Source: Caballeronia telluris
GTDB taxonomy: Bacteria; Pseudomonadota; Gammaproteobacteria; Burkholderiales; Burkholderiaceae
Assembly (NCBI RefSeq): GCF_001544495.1
Contig: NZ_FCNZ02000001.1
Coordinates: 496,001-560,000 of the forward strand
Length of the DNA stretch: 64,000 bases
Direction: 5' to 3'
Positions within the stretch are counted from its first letter, which is position 1, and the number at the start of each line of letters is the position of its first letter. The translations under genes and the position numbers were made by a program. Of the stretch, positions 17,761-27,385 are shown one piece after another. Under the pieces are notes generated by a model that saw nothing but the letters and a program-made list of their open reading frames with translations, was not told the origin of the DNA and searched no databases.

Positions 17761-17931
17761 TCACCGCTTCGCGCGGCGGTCTTCCCATGCCTTCAGCGCC
17801 GCTTCGTAGCGATCGAGCGCGTCCTCGTACAGATCGAACACGCACGGATCGCAGCCGCTCTGGCAGCACTCGTCGGGCGCGGGGCGCTCGGGCGGAACTG
17901 GGCGGGGATCGGGGTCCGGGGCGTCGGGCAT
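17761..17931 (-). CDS. Small Cys-rich protein (oxidoreductase-like, N-terminal domain)
   Basis: 56 residues: a Pro-rich N-terminus, then ECCQSGCDPCVFDLYEDAL. The C-C-x3-C-x2-C arrangement followed by an acidic/aromatic helix matches the short oxidoreductase-like N-terminal domain (PF09791) found as a free-standing protein in many proteobacteria. Role unknown; the cysteines could bind a metal. ATG 17931 is the closest start to the conserved part. The upstream extension of the frame to 18207 is an artefact of GC-rich sequence. Confidence 0.72.
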   Translation of the reverse strand: MPDAPDPDPRPVPPERPAPDECCQSGCDPCVFDLYEDALDRYEAALKAWEDRRAKR

Positions 17932-18175
17932 TTTTCCGAAAGTGAAAGACGACCCGCCATTGTGCCCCGATCGCCCCGATCGCCGCGCGCGGACTCCGGC
18001 GGCTAGGTTTTGGCGGCGCCCGACGATTCGCCCGATGGCATACTTCCCGCAGCAGTCACGAGCCGTGGCGGACGAATCACGCGGGAGAGGCCCGCCACGA
18101 GTCATTTCCTGCTCGCCGCGCACGATGGCGTCAAGCCGGGCGAGCCGCATCTCGAACGAATTAAAGGTTCCTTCG

Positions 18176-20647
18176 ATGAACAAGACCGCCAGGTTCGCCG
18201 CCGCCACGGTGCTCGCGGGTATCGTGCTGGCCGGGTGCGTCCAGCCCCAGCCGAATCTGTCCGGTGCGCCCGACGCGCCCTACAGCGCCGAAATCCGCCG
18301 CACGCAGGCGGGCGTGCCGCACATCAAGGCCGCGGACTGGGGCAGCCTCGGTTATGGCTACGGTTACGCGCAGGCGCAGGACAACCTGTGCACGCTCGCC
18401 GATGCCTTCGTCACCTATCGCGGCGAGCGCTCCGCCTGGTTCGGCCCCGACGCGCGGCCGCCTTCGGGCGCGAGCTTCGGCCAGCCGCGCAACCTGGACG
18501 CGGACTTCTTCTTCCGACTCGTCGACGACGCCGCCGCCGTCGAGCGCTACCGCTCGGCGCAGCCGGCGACGCTGCAAAGCCTGATCGAAGGGTTCGCCGC
18601 GGGCTACAACCGCTATCTGGGCGACCTCGACGCCGGCCGGTTCCCCAGCGCGCACGCCGCCTGCAAAGGCAAGCCGTGGGTCGGGCGGATCACGTCCGCC
18701 GACGTCTATCAGCGCCTGATCGCGGCGAATCTCGGCGGCGGCGCGACGCGCTTCGTGCAGCAGATCGCCAATGCGCGGCCGCCGCGCGCGTCGTCGGCCG
18801 CCGCGCCGGGCGAGGACGAAGCCACGCAGCAGACGGCCCTCGACGACGACCCGTCGCGCTTCGACGTCGGCACGACGCCCGGCATTGGCAGCAACGCGCT
18901 CGCGTTCGGTGCGCCCATCACGCACGACGACCAGAGCCTTCTCTTCGGCAACCCGCACTGGTTCTGGCGCGGGCCGGACCGCTTCTATCAGGCGCAGCTG
19001 ACGATTCCGGGCGTGGTGAACGTCGCGGGCGTGTCGTTTCTCGGCGTGCCGGTGATCGTGCTCGGCTTCAACGACAACGTCGCGTGGACGCACACCGTCT
19101 CCAGCGCGCGCCGCTTCGGCATCTTCCAGCTGACGCTCGACCCGGCCGATCCGACGCGCTACGTCTACGACGGCCGCCCCGAGCCGATGACAGCCGTGCC
19201 GATCACCGTGCAGTCGCGCCGCCCGGACGGCTCGTCCGAAACCGTCACCCGCACGCTCTACCGCACGCGCTTCGGGCCGGTGGTGGACCTGTCGCCGCTC
19301 GCGCCGGGGCTCGGCTGGACCGCGCAGCGCGCCTACGCACTGCGCGACGTCAACACCGACAACGACCGCGCGTTCCTCAACTTCTTCGCGTGGAACCAGG
19401 CGCGCTCGCTGAACGATTTCATCGCGATCCAGAAGCGCTTCGCCGCGATGCCGTGGGTGAACACGTTCGCGATCGGCCGGGGCGACGCGCGCGTCTGGTT
19501 CGCCGACATCGGCCCGATGCCGAACGTGCCGGATTCCCTCGCCGACGCCTGCACGACGCCCGCCGGCCGCGCCTTCAGCGGCCGCGTGCCGGGCGTGCCG
19601 TTCCTCGACGGCTCGAAGAGCGCGTGCATGTGGCGCGCGGACGCGTCGGCGGTGCAGGCGGATTCGCTGCCCGTCGAGCAGATGCCGAGCATCGCGCGCG
19701 GCGACTACGTCGGCAATTTCAACGACAGCTACTGGCTCACCAACGCGAACGCGCCGATGACAGGCTATCCGCGCATCGCGGGCGCAACCGGCACGCAGCA
19801 GTCGCTGCGCACGCGCTACGGGCATCTGCTCGCCGCCCAGCTTCAGCGCGAATCGGGCGGCGTCACGCGCGACGCGCTGAAGTCGGCGGTGCTGGAAAGC
19901 GGCTCGCTGTCAGAGCGCCTCTTTCGCAAGCCGCTGCTCGACGCCGCCTGCAATTTCGGCGATCCGGCCAACACTCTGCGCGAAGCCTGCGACGTGCTGC
20001 GCGCCTGGGACGGCACCGCGAACATCGACGCGCGCGGCGCCAACCTGTGGGACGAATTCTGGGTGCGCGTGACGCGCATCGCGCCCGAGCGTCTTTACGC
20101 GAACGGGTTCGACCCGGCCGCGCCGCTCGCGACGCCCGGCGGCTTCAACACGTCGAATCCGGCGGTCGTGCAGGATCTGAAGCAGGCGCTCGGCGGCGCG
20201 GTGCTCGCGCTCAAGCTCAACGGTTTCGCGCTGAATTCGCGGCGCGGCGACATCCTCTATTCGACGCGCAACGGCGCGCGCGTGCCGCTCTACGGCGGGT
20301 GCGACGAAGCGGGCTATTTCACGGTCGTCTGCGCGCGCCGGCCGCTCGACGCGCGCGGCTATCCGATGGACTTCAACGGCCACGGCGACAGTTATTTACA
20401 AGTGGTGTCGTTCGGGCAGCAGGGCGTGGAGGCCGACACGATGCTCGCGCACGCCGAATCCGACGATCCCGCCTCGCCGCATTCCGGCGACGGCACGCGG
20501 CTTTTTTCGTCCAAGACGTGGCAGCGCTTCCCGTTCACCGATCAGGCCATCGACGCCGATCCGGCCATCGAGCGCACGACGCTCACGGGAGAGCGCCGTC
20601 CGGAGCCGGTCGTGCGCGCGGTCGGACCGAGGCGCGTGCCGCAGTAA
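18176..20647 (+). CDS. Penicillin/AHL acylase family lipoprotein (Ntn-hydrolase)
   Basis: 823 residues. The N-terminus is a lipoprotein signal with lipobox LAGC (Cys near residue 21). The alpha-chain region is followed by the autocatalytic cleavage site in TPGIGSNALAFG, giving Ser239 as the N-terminal nucleophile of the beta chain. Downstream GNPHWFWRGPDRFYQAQL and GVPVIVLGFNDNVAWTHT are hallmark beta-chain segments. The family cleaves amides such as penicillins, aculeacin and acyl-homoserine lactones; PvdQ and QuiP are relatives. A quorum-signal or lipopeptide acylase in the periplasm is inferred; substrate cannot be read from sequence. The linker before the Ser, about 30 residues of Ala/Asp/Glu, is the expected spacer peptide. 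Confidence 0.9.
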   Translation: MNKTARFAAATVLAGIVLAGCVQPQPNLSGAPDAPYSAEIRRTQAGVPHIKAADWGSLGYGYGYAQAQDNLCTLADAFVTYRGERSAWFGPDARPPSGASFGQPRNLDADFFFRLVDDAAAVERYRSAQPATLQSLIEGFAAGYNRYLGDLDAGRFPSAHAACKGKPWVGRITSADVYQRLIAANLGGGATRFVQQIANARPPRASSAAAPGEDEATQQTALDDDPSRFDVGTTPGIGSNALAFGAPITHDDQSLLFGNPHWFWRGPDRFYQAQLTIPGVVNVAGVSFLGVPVIVLGFNDNVAWTHTVSSARRFGIFQLTLDPADPTRYVYDGRPEPMTAVPITVQSRRPDGSSETVTRTLYRTRFGPVVDLSPLAPGLGWTAQRAYALRDVNTDNDRAFLNFFAWNQARSLNDFIAIQKRFAAMPWVNTFAIGRGDARVWFADIGPMPNVPDSLADACTTPAGRAFSGRVPGVPFLDGSKSACMWRADASAVQADSLPVEQMPSIARGDYVGNFNDSYWLTNANAPMTGYPRIAGATGTQQSLRTRYGHLLAAQLQRESGGVTRDALKSAVLESGSLSERLFRKPLLDAACNFGDPANTLREACDVLRAWDGTANIDARGANLWDEFWVRVTRIAPERLYANGFDPAAPLATPGGFNTSNPAVVQDLKQALGGAVLALKLNGFALNSRRGDILYSTRNGARVPLYGGCDEAGYFTVVCARRPLDARGYPMDFNGHGDSYLQVVSFGQQGVEADTMLAHAESDDPASPHSGDGTRLFSSKTWQRFPFTDQAIDADPAIERTTLTGERRPEPVVRAVGPRRVPQ

Positions 20648-20739
20648 ACGCCGGAAAACGGGCACGGCGCGGCGAAACTCGCGCCGAAAAGGCCACAAAC
20701 GCGTCTATCATTGAGCTTTATCCGGATGGAACTACCGTC

Positions 20740-22188
<1,449 letters not shown>

Positions 22189-22205
22189 CCGTTTGGCGTT
22201 TCAAG

Positions 22206-22238
22206 GAAAGCGCGCATCGACTGCGCGCTTTTTTTTTC
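22206..22238 (+). terminator. Rho-independent terminator after the M20 peptidase gene
   Basis: A GC-rich hairpin GCGCGC/GCGCGC (AAGCGCGCATCGACTGCGCGCTT) is followed by a run of eight or nine T. It lies 20 bases after the peptidase stop. Confidence 0.85.
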
Positions 22239-22341
22239 GACGTCGCGCGCGGACAAAGTGGTAAGGCCAGTTGATCGTCTGTAGAGTGTGGGAAGCGCGA
22301 AAAGCGCGCATTTCAACCCTCGAAAGGAGACGAAAGCAGCA

Positions 22342-23445
22342 ATGAACGACATCAAAACGTCCGCCGCGCCCGAACTGCGCATTCCCGCCGAAGCCCTCCA
22401 CGCCTACGTCCGCGCGATTTTCGAACGTGCCGGCAGCGCGCCGCGCGAGGCGGAACTCGTCGCCGACCATTTGGTGATGGCGAACCTGTCAGGCCACGAT
22501 TCCCACGGCGTCGGCATGATCCCGCGCTACGTCGCGTCGCTCGCGGACGGCCAGTTGAAACTCAACGAACACGCGCGCATCCTGCGCGACGCGGGCGCCG
22601 TCTTGTCGATCGACGGCGTCAAGGGCTTCGGCCAGGTCGTCGCCTACGAGGCGATGGAGCACGGCATCGAGCGCGCGAAAAAGCTCGGCGTGTGCGCGGT
22701 CGGCTTGCGCAACGCGCACCACATCGGCCGCATCGGACACTGGGCCGAGCAGTGCGCGAAGGCCGGTCTCGTGTCGTTTCACTTCGTGAACGTCGCGGGC
22801 GATCCGCTTGTCGCGCCGTTCGGCGGCATCGACCGGCGCTTCGGCACGAATCCGTTCTGCGCGGCGTTTCCGCGCGAAGGAAAGACGCCGCTCGTGCTCG
22901 ATTTCGCGACAAGCGGCATCGCGTACGGCAAGACGCGCGTCGCGTACAACAAGGGCGTGAAGGTCGCGCCGGGCTATCTGATCGAACACGACGGCACGCC
23001 GACCGTCGAGCCAAAGGTGATGCACGAGGAGCCGTTCGGCTCGCTGCTGCCGTTCGGGCTGCACAAGGGATTCGGGCTCGCCGCGATGTGCGAGATTTTC
23101 GGCGGCGCGCTGTCGGGCGGCTACACGACGCGCGAAAGCACGCTGGAGACATCGAACGCGATCATCAACTGCATGACATCGGTGATTCTCGACCCGAACG
23201 CCTTCGACGCCCCCGCCGCGCAGGCCGAAGCGGACGCGTTCGTCGACTGGGTGAAGGCGTCGCGGTTGCAGGAAGGCGTCGAGCGCATTTACGCGCCGGG
23301 CGAGCCGGAAGAAGCGCGTCGCGCGGAACGCGGCGCCAGCGGCCTGCCGATCGACCCGACGACGTGGCAGCAGATTCGCGACGCGGCCCGGACCTCGGGC
23401 ATGCCGGCCGACGAAATCGAAGCGTTCGCGGCGCAACTGCGTTAA
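22342..23445 (+). CDS. Malate/L-lactate dehydrogenase (LDH2/MDH2) family oxidoreductase
   Basis: 367 residues. The LDH2 fold is shown by the early GHDSHGVGMIPRYV (about residues 50-63), the AHHIGRIGHWAEQ segment with conserved His, FGTNPFCAAFP, and the LPFGLHKGFGLAAMCEIFGGALSG region. Members reduce 2-oxoacids or delta-1-piperideine/pyrroline carboxylates with NAD(P)H, for example ureidoglycolate, malate or DpkA-type enzymes. Substrate cannot be told from sequence. AAAGGAG lies 12 bases before the ATG. It stands alone between two terminators. Confidence 0.9.
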   Translation: MNDIKTSAAPELRIPAEALHAYVRAIFERAGSAPREAELVADHLVMANLSGHDSHGVGMIPRYVASLADGQLKLNEHARILRDAGAVLSIDGVKGFGQVVAYEAMEHGIERAKKLGVCAVGLRNAHHIGRIGHWAEQCAKAGLVSFHFVNVAGDPLVAPFGGIDRRFGTNPFCAAFPREGKTPLVLDFATSGIAYGKTRVAYNKGVKVAPGYLIEHDGTPTVEPKVMHEEPFGSLLPFGLHKGFGLAAMCEIFGGALSGGYTTRESTLETSNAIINCMTSVILDPNAFDAPAAQAEADAFVDWVKASRLQEGVERIYAPGEPEEARRAERGASGLPIDPTTWQQIRDAARTSGMPADEIEAFAAQLR

Positions 23446-23447
23446 AC

Positions 23448-23490
23448 GCAAAAAGCCGCGCCGGGCGATTCGCCCGGCGCGGCTTTTTGC
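23448..23490. terminator. Bidirectional Rho-independent terminator
   Basis: Near-perfect palindrome: GCAAAAAGCCGCGCCGGGCGA mirrored by TCGCCCGGCGCGGCTTTTTGC. The A-run on one side and T-run on the other let it serve both the LDH2 gene and the convergent epimerase gene. Confidence 0.92.
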
Positions 23491-23510
23491 TTAGCGAGCC
23501 TTCAGAAGCC

Positions 23511-24404
23511 TCAGATCATCTCTTTCTTGATCCACTCGACCACCGACGTGTGCTTCGGCGTCCATCCGAGCAGTTCGCGCGCGTGCCGGCCGCGCACGCG
23601 GCTGTTCGAGCCGAGCCCATACGACGCCATCTCGTAACCCCATTCCTGCTTCGCGTCTTCGAGCGGCCAGTCCTGCGGCGCGCCCAGACCGAGCACTTTG
23701 GCCATCGCGGTCGTCATCTCGCGAAACGACGCCTCGCCGCTTTCGACAAAATAGAACGTGCCGGCCGGCGTCTTGTCGAGCGCGCGGCGATAGACGTCCA
23801 CCACGTCGTCGATATGCACGTTCGACCAGATGTTGCGGCCCGGCCCCACATGGCGCACGACGCCGCTTTTCTGCGCCTGTCGCAGAAGGCGCGGCAACTG
23901 CACGCTCGCGGCCGTCGGAATCGCGCCGTGTCCGTAGATCAGCGTGTTGCAGAGCACGGCCGAGCGCACGCCGCGCTTCGCCGCGTCGAGCACGAGCCGG
24001 TCGATGGCGACGCGCGGCGCCTTGTCGGCGGTCGGCTCGGGCAGGTTGTCCTCGGCGTAGATCGCGTCGGACGACTCGCCGCCCGACGCATCGCCGACGA
24101 TGCTCGAACCGCTCGTGTGCAGAAACGGCTTGTTCGAGCCTTCGAGCCCTTCGATCAGCGCTTCGACCGCGCCGCGATGGTCGCTGCTGGCGGCGTTGAC
24201 GACGGCATCGGCCGCCCGCGCTTCGGCGACGAGCAACGCGCGGTCGTCGAGACTGCCGAGCACCGGCTCGATGCCGAGGCGCTTCAGTTCGTCCGATTGC
24301 TCCGCGCGGCGCACGAGCCCGCGCACCTGATGGCCGTCGCGCGCGAGACCCGCCGCGATCGAACCGCCGATGAAACCGCCTGCGCCTGTGACAAAAATTC
24401 TCAT
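23511..24404 (-). CDS. NAD-dependent epimerase/dehydratase (extended SDR)
   Basis: 297 residues. The N-terminal Rossmann motif is TGAGGFIGGSIA (about residues 6-17), with VVNAASSDH and HTSGSSIVGD at the active-site region; the canonical YxxxK is not obvious, so it may be an atypical reductase. The C-terminal half has the NAD epimerase pattern VHIDDVVDVYRRAL. ATG 24404 is preceded by CGGAG and followed directly by the glycine motif; upstream codons are not conserved-looking. It is divergent from a LysR regulator, a common arrangement for a regulated oxidoreductase. Confidence 0.87.
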   Translation of the reverse strand: MRIFVTGAGGFIGGSIAAGLARDGHQVRGLVRRAEQSDELKRLGIEPVLGSLDDRALLVAEARAADAVVNAASSDHRGAVEALIEGLEGSNKPFLHTSGSSIVGDASGGESSDAIYAEDNLPEPTADKAPRVAIDRLVLDAAKRGVRSAVLCNTLIYGHGAIPTAASVQLPRLLRQAQKSGVVRHVGPGRNIWSNVHIDDVVDVYRRALDKTPAGTFYFVESGEASFREMTTAMAKVLGLGAPQDWPLEDAKQEWGYEMASYGLGSNSRVRGRHARELLGWTPKHTSVVEWIKKEMI

Positions 24405-24487
24405 GATGCTGCTCCGGTGAATGAGTCGATGGAGGCAGTATCCGTCCATTCGACTTTCGCAAAAACCGTGCTAGTCTCAAATCAATC

Positions 24488-24502
24488 TTGATTCAGAATC
24501 AA
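24488..24502. promoter_or_regulatory. Perfect 15-base palindrome at the lysR start
   Basis: TTGATTCAGAATCAA is a perfect inverted repeat around one central base. It ends two bases before the ATG of the LysR gene, inside the 100-base divergent spacer, where it would cover the ribosome-binding region. It is likely an operator for the LysR protein acting on itself and on the epimerase gene (inference). Confidence 0.6.
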
Positions 24503-24504
24503 CA

Positions 24505-25395
24505 ATGAAGACGAACACCGACGAGTTGCAGGTTTTCGTGAGCGTGATTGACTGCGGGTCGATTACGGCGGCGGCGGAAGCCTTGCAGCAAACCGTTTCC
24601 GGCGTGAGCCGGGCGCTCACGCGGCTCGAAAGGAAGCTCGACGCCACGCTAGTGCGCCGCACGACGCGCCGTCTGCAATTGACGGACGAAGGCGAACTGT
24701 TCCTCACCCGCGCCCGCGCGATCCTCGCCGCAATGGACGACGCCGAGGAGTCGATCGCGCGGCATCGCGAGCGGCCGGCGGGGCGGTTGCGTGTCGATGC
24801 CGCGTCGCCGTTCATGCTGCATTGCATCGTGCCGCACGTGAAGACGTTCGCCGCGCTGTATCCCGAAATCGGGCTGGAGCTGACGAGCAACGAACGCATC
24901 GTCGATCTGATGGAGCAGCGCGTGGACATCGCGATCCGGCTCGGCGCGCTACAGGATTCGACGTTGCACGCGCGGTCGCTCGGCAGCACGCGCTGGCGCG
25001 TGCTCGCGAGCCCGGGCTATCTGGCCGAGCACGGCGAACCGCGTGACGTCGACGAATTGCTGCGTCAGCGGCTGATTGGTTTCACGGCGCCGGAAAGCCT
25101 GAACGACTGGCCGTTGCGCGACGGCCGCGGCGGCACGTTTGTGAGCATCACGCCGAGCGTGGCGGCGTCGAGCGGCGAAACGATCCGGCAACTGGCGTTG
25201 TTCGACGGCGGGATCGCGTGCCTGTCGGAGTTCATGACGGCCGCCGACGTCGCCGCCGGCCGCCTGCGCCCGCTGCTCGACCACGCGCTCGCGGACGTCC
25301 GCTTGCCGATCAACGCGGTGTATTACCAGAGCGCGTCGATGGCGGCGCGCGCGCGTGCGTTTCTCGATTTTCTCGCGGCGAAGCTGGCGGCGTGA
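24505..25395 (+). CDS. LysR-family transcriptional regulator
   Basis: 296 residues. The N-terminal winged helix-turn-helix covers residues about 5-64, with GSITAAAEALQQTVSGVSRA as the recognition region. The LysR substrate domain follows (about 90-295), with DIAIRLGALQDSTLHARSLG typical of the DhcR/CrgA-like subgroup that regulates neighbouring oxidoreductases. It is divergent from the NAD-epimerase gene, which it probably controls. The effector is unknown. Confidence 0.93.
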   Translation: MKTNTDELQVFVSVIDCGSITAAAEALQQTVSGVSRALTRLERKLDATLVRRTTRRLQLTDEGELFLTRARAILAAMDDAEESIARHRERPAGRLRVDAASPFMLHCIVPHVKTFAALYPEIGLELTSNERIVDLMEQRVDIAIRLGALQDSTLHARSLGSTRWRVLASPGYLAEHGEPRDVDELLRQRLIGFTAPESLNDWPLRDGRGGTFVSITPSVAASSGETIRQLALFDGGIACLSEFMTAADVAAGRLRPLLDHALADVRLPINAVYYQSASMAARARAFLDFLAAKLAA

Positions 25396-25438
25396 GACGC
25401 GGCTGCGTATGCTTTTCCTTCCGACCTGACCGAGCGCC

Positions 25439-25831
25439 ATGACGATGATCGAAGCCATCAACGCCCCCGACCTGCCGGTGCCCGCCGGCCACTACAGCCA
25501 CGCGACACGCGCGGGCAATCTGGTCTGCGTGTCCGGCCAGTTGCCGATGCGCCCCGACGGCACGCACACCGGTTCGGAACCGTTCGCCGTGCAGGCCGAG
25601 CAGACCTTGTCCAATCTGCGCACGGTGCTGGCGGCGGCGGGCGCGGAGTTGAAGGACTGCATCGAGGTGACGGTTTATCTCGTTGGCGTGGAGCACTGGC
25701 AGGCGTTCAACGAGATCTACGCGCGCCATTTCGGCGACTGGAAGCCGGCGCGGGCGGTCGTGCCGGTCGGCGCGCTGCACTACGGCTACCTGCTGGAGAT
25801 CGCCGCGCGGGCGTGGGTCGAGCGCGATTAG
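25439..25831 (+). CDS. RidA/YjgF family protein
   Basis: 130 residues, a single YjgF/RidA domain with GNLVCVSGQLPM, the central LSNLRTVLAAAGAELKDCIEVTVYL and the C-terminal RAVVPVGALHYGYLLEIAARAW. RidA proteins deaminate reactive 2-aminoacrylate-type enamines; several subgroups act in catabolic pathways. The Arg that binds the carboxylate in RidA proper corresponds to the PARAVVPV position. It follows the LysR gene by 43 bases on the same strand, so it may be co-transcribed. Confidence 0.9.
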   Translation: MTMIEAINAPDLPVPAGHYSHATRAGNLVCVSGQLPMRPDGTHTGSEPFAVQAEQTLSNLRTVLAAAGAELKDCIEVTVYLVGVEHWQAFNEIYARHFGDWKPARAVVPVGALHYGYLLEIAARAWVERD

Positions 25832-25901
25832 TTTTCGTTCAGTTTGGCGCGGCCGAACGGCGCTCTTATCATTCCGATGTCCAGTCACTACGGGTTGCTT
25901 T

Positions 25902-27356
25902 ATGGTTCAGCTCGTCATGCTTCTCCTCGGCGTCGACTATCTGCGCAAGCGCTGGCGCACGCTTTTCGTCGTCGGGCTCATCTGGCTCGTGACGGGCGTG
26001 GGTCTTTTTGTCGACGCACTCGACGACGCCATTTACTTCCCGATGCAGCTGCTCGCCTATCTGCTGCTGGCGGAAGGGCTCGCCACGCTCGCGGTCGCCT
26101 GGACGGGCGCGGGCGGGCAACGCGTGCTGCGCTACGTGAAGGGCGTCGCCGTGGTGTTCGCGGCGGCGCTGATCCTCGCGGGACATCACCACGGCAACTT
26201 CGTGCTCTCGATGATCTTCGGCACGCTCTTTCTCGCCGATGGGTTGTTGCAGGCCGCATCGGCTTACGTCGTGCGCTATCCGCGCTGGCGCGTGGTGCTG
26301 ACGCTCGCGGTTGTCGAAATCCTGCTCGCGATATTTTTCTTCCAGCCGTATCCGACGCATTACGTCGGCACGGCGCCTTACTGCCTGGGTCTCGGCCTCG
26401 CGTTCGGCGGCTGGAACCTGCTGTGGATCGCGCTGCGCGTGCGTGCGCTGCGGCGCCTTCCGGCGGAACGCAAGCGCACGCTGCGTTTATCCGACGACGT
26501 GATCGCCGATCATACGATCGCCTCCCGATCTGCCGAGGCGCGCGCCGCGACCGCCACCGATGCTGCCAACGCCGACGCCGGCGCCGATACGCCGTTCGAA
26601 TGGGACGGCCCGCCCGGGCCCGATGAAAAAGCGCTGACGGTTCACGTCTGGACGCCGGTCGGATCGGCGCGCACGCAGGCGCAGCGCGCGCTCATCGTCG
26701 ATCGCTACATCGCGGCGGTCGATGCCAACGGCGTGATCTCGACCGGACACGCGGCGCTGGAGTCGCCCGAGGGCATTTACATCAGCCTGTATCCGGGCGT
26801 GGAGATCGACCGCTCGCCGGACGAATTCGGCCGCATCCTGCGCGCGACCCGTGAAAACGACGTGCCGGGCATCTTCCAGCCGGACTACGCGACGGAATCG
26901 AAGGCCTGGTGCGAATCGACGACGAAGGTGCGCATTCGCAATTACAGCCCGGCGCGCCTCGATGAATTCTGGGACGCGTACCGGCAGGACCTGACCTACA
27001 ACCTCACGTACCGCAACTGTTCGAGCACGGTGTCGAATGCGCTGGAAGCGGCGCTCGAAGGCTCGGTCGGCAACTTTCATGGCCGCGACACGGGCTGGCG
27101 CGCGTTCTGGCGGCTCATCGTGACGCCGGAACTGTGGGTCGCGGCGCAACTGCGCAAGCGCGCCGCGACGATGGCCTGGACGCCCGGCCTCACGCTCGAC
27201 TACGCGCGGGCGCTCAGCATGCTCGCCGATCCCCGCCCGTTCGGCTGGCTCAAGATGGCGCGGCTCGCGCTGCGGCGGATGATGCGCACGCGGCGCGGCT
27301 GGCGGCAGGAAGCCGTCGATGCGGCGGACGCACGAGCGGGGCGGGCTTCGTCATAG
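25902..27356 (+). CDS. HdeD-like membrane domain fused to a probable permuted papain-fold (DUF4105-like) domain
   Basis: 484 residues. Residues 1-190 carry about six hydrophobic segments resembling the DUF308/HdeD acid-resistance membrane domain. A low-complexity Ala/Asp-rich linker (about 205-240) joins a soluble C-terminal domain. There, His283 in STGHAALES comes before Cys373 in YRNCSSTVSNALE. The order His then Asn-Cys is that of circularly permuted NlpC/P60 or LRAT-like folds, so a thiol hydrolase is possible. ATG 25902 starts the first TM segment; an ATG at 25877 is in another frame. No function is proven. Confidence 0.75.
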   Translation: MVQLVMLLLGVDYLRKRWRTLFVVGLIWLVTGVGLFVDALDDAIYFPMQLLAYLLLAEGLATLAVAWTGAGGQRVLRYVKGVAVVFAAALILAGHHHGNFVLSMIFGTLFLADGLLQAASAYVVRYPRWRVVLTLAVVEILLAIFFFQPYPTHYVGTAPYCLGLGLAFGGWNLLWIALRVRALRRLPAERKRTLRLSDDVIADHTIASRSAEARAATATDAANADAGADTPFEWDGPPGPDEKALTVHVWTPVGSARTQAQRALIVDRYIAAVDANGVISTGHAALESPEGIYISLYPGVEIDRSPDEFGRILRATRENDVPGIFQPDYATESKAWCESTTKVRIRNYSPARLDEFWDAYRQDLTYNLTYRNCSSTVSNALEAALEGSVGNFHGRDTGWRAFWRLIVTPELWVAAQLRKRAATMAWTPGLTLDYARALSMLADPRPFGWLKMARLALRRMMRTRRGWRQEAVDAADARAGRASS

Positions 27357-27385
27357 CACGCCCGCGTTCGCGCTGACGCCGCCCG

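Noticed and set aside
18010-20739. Open extension upstream of the M20 peptidase frame
   Set aside because: It overlaps the acylase gene in another frame and is Arg-rich; the peptidase begins at 20740.
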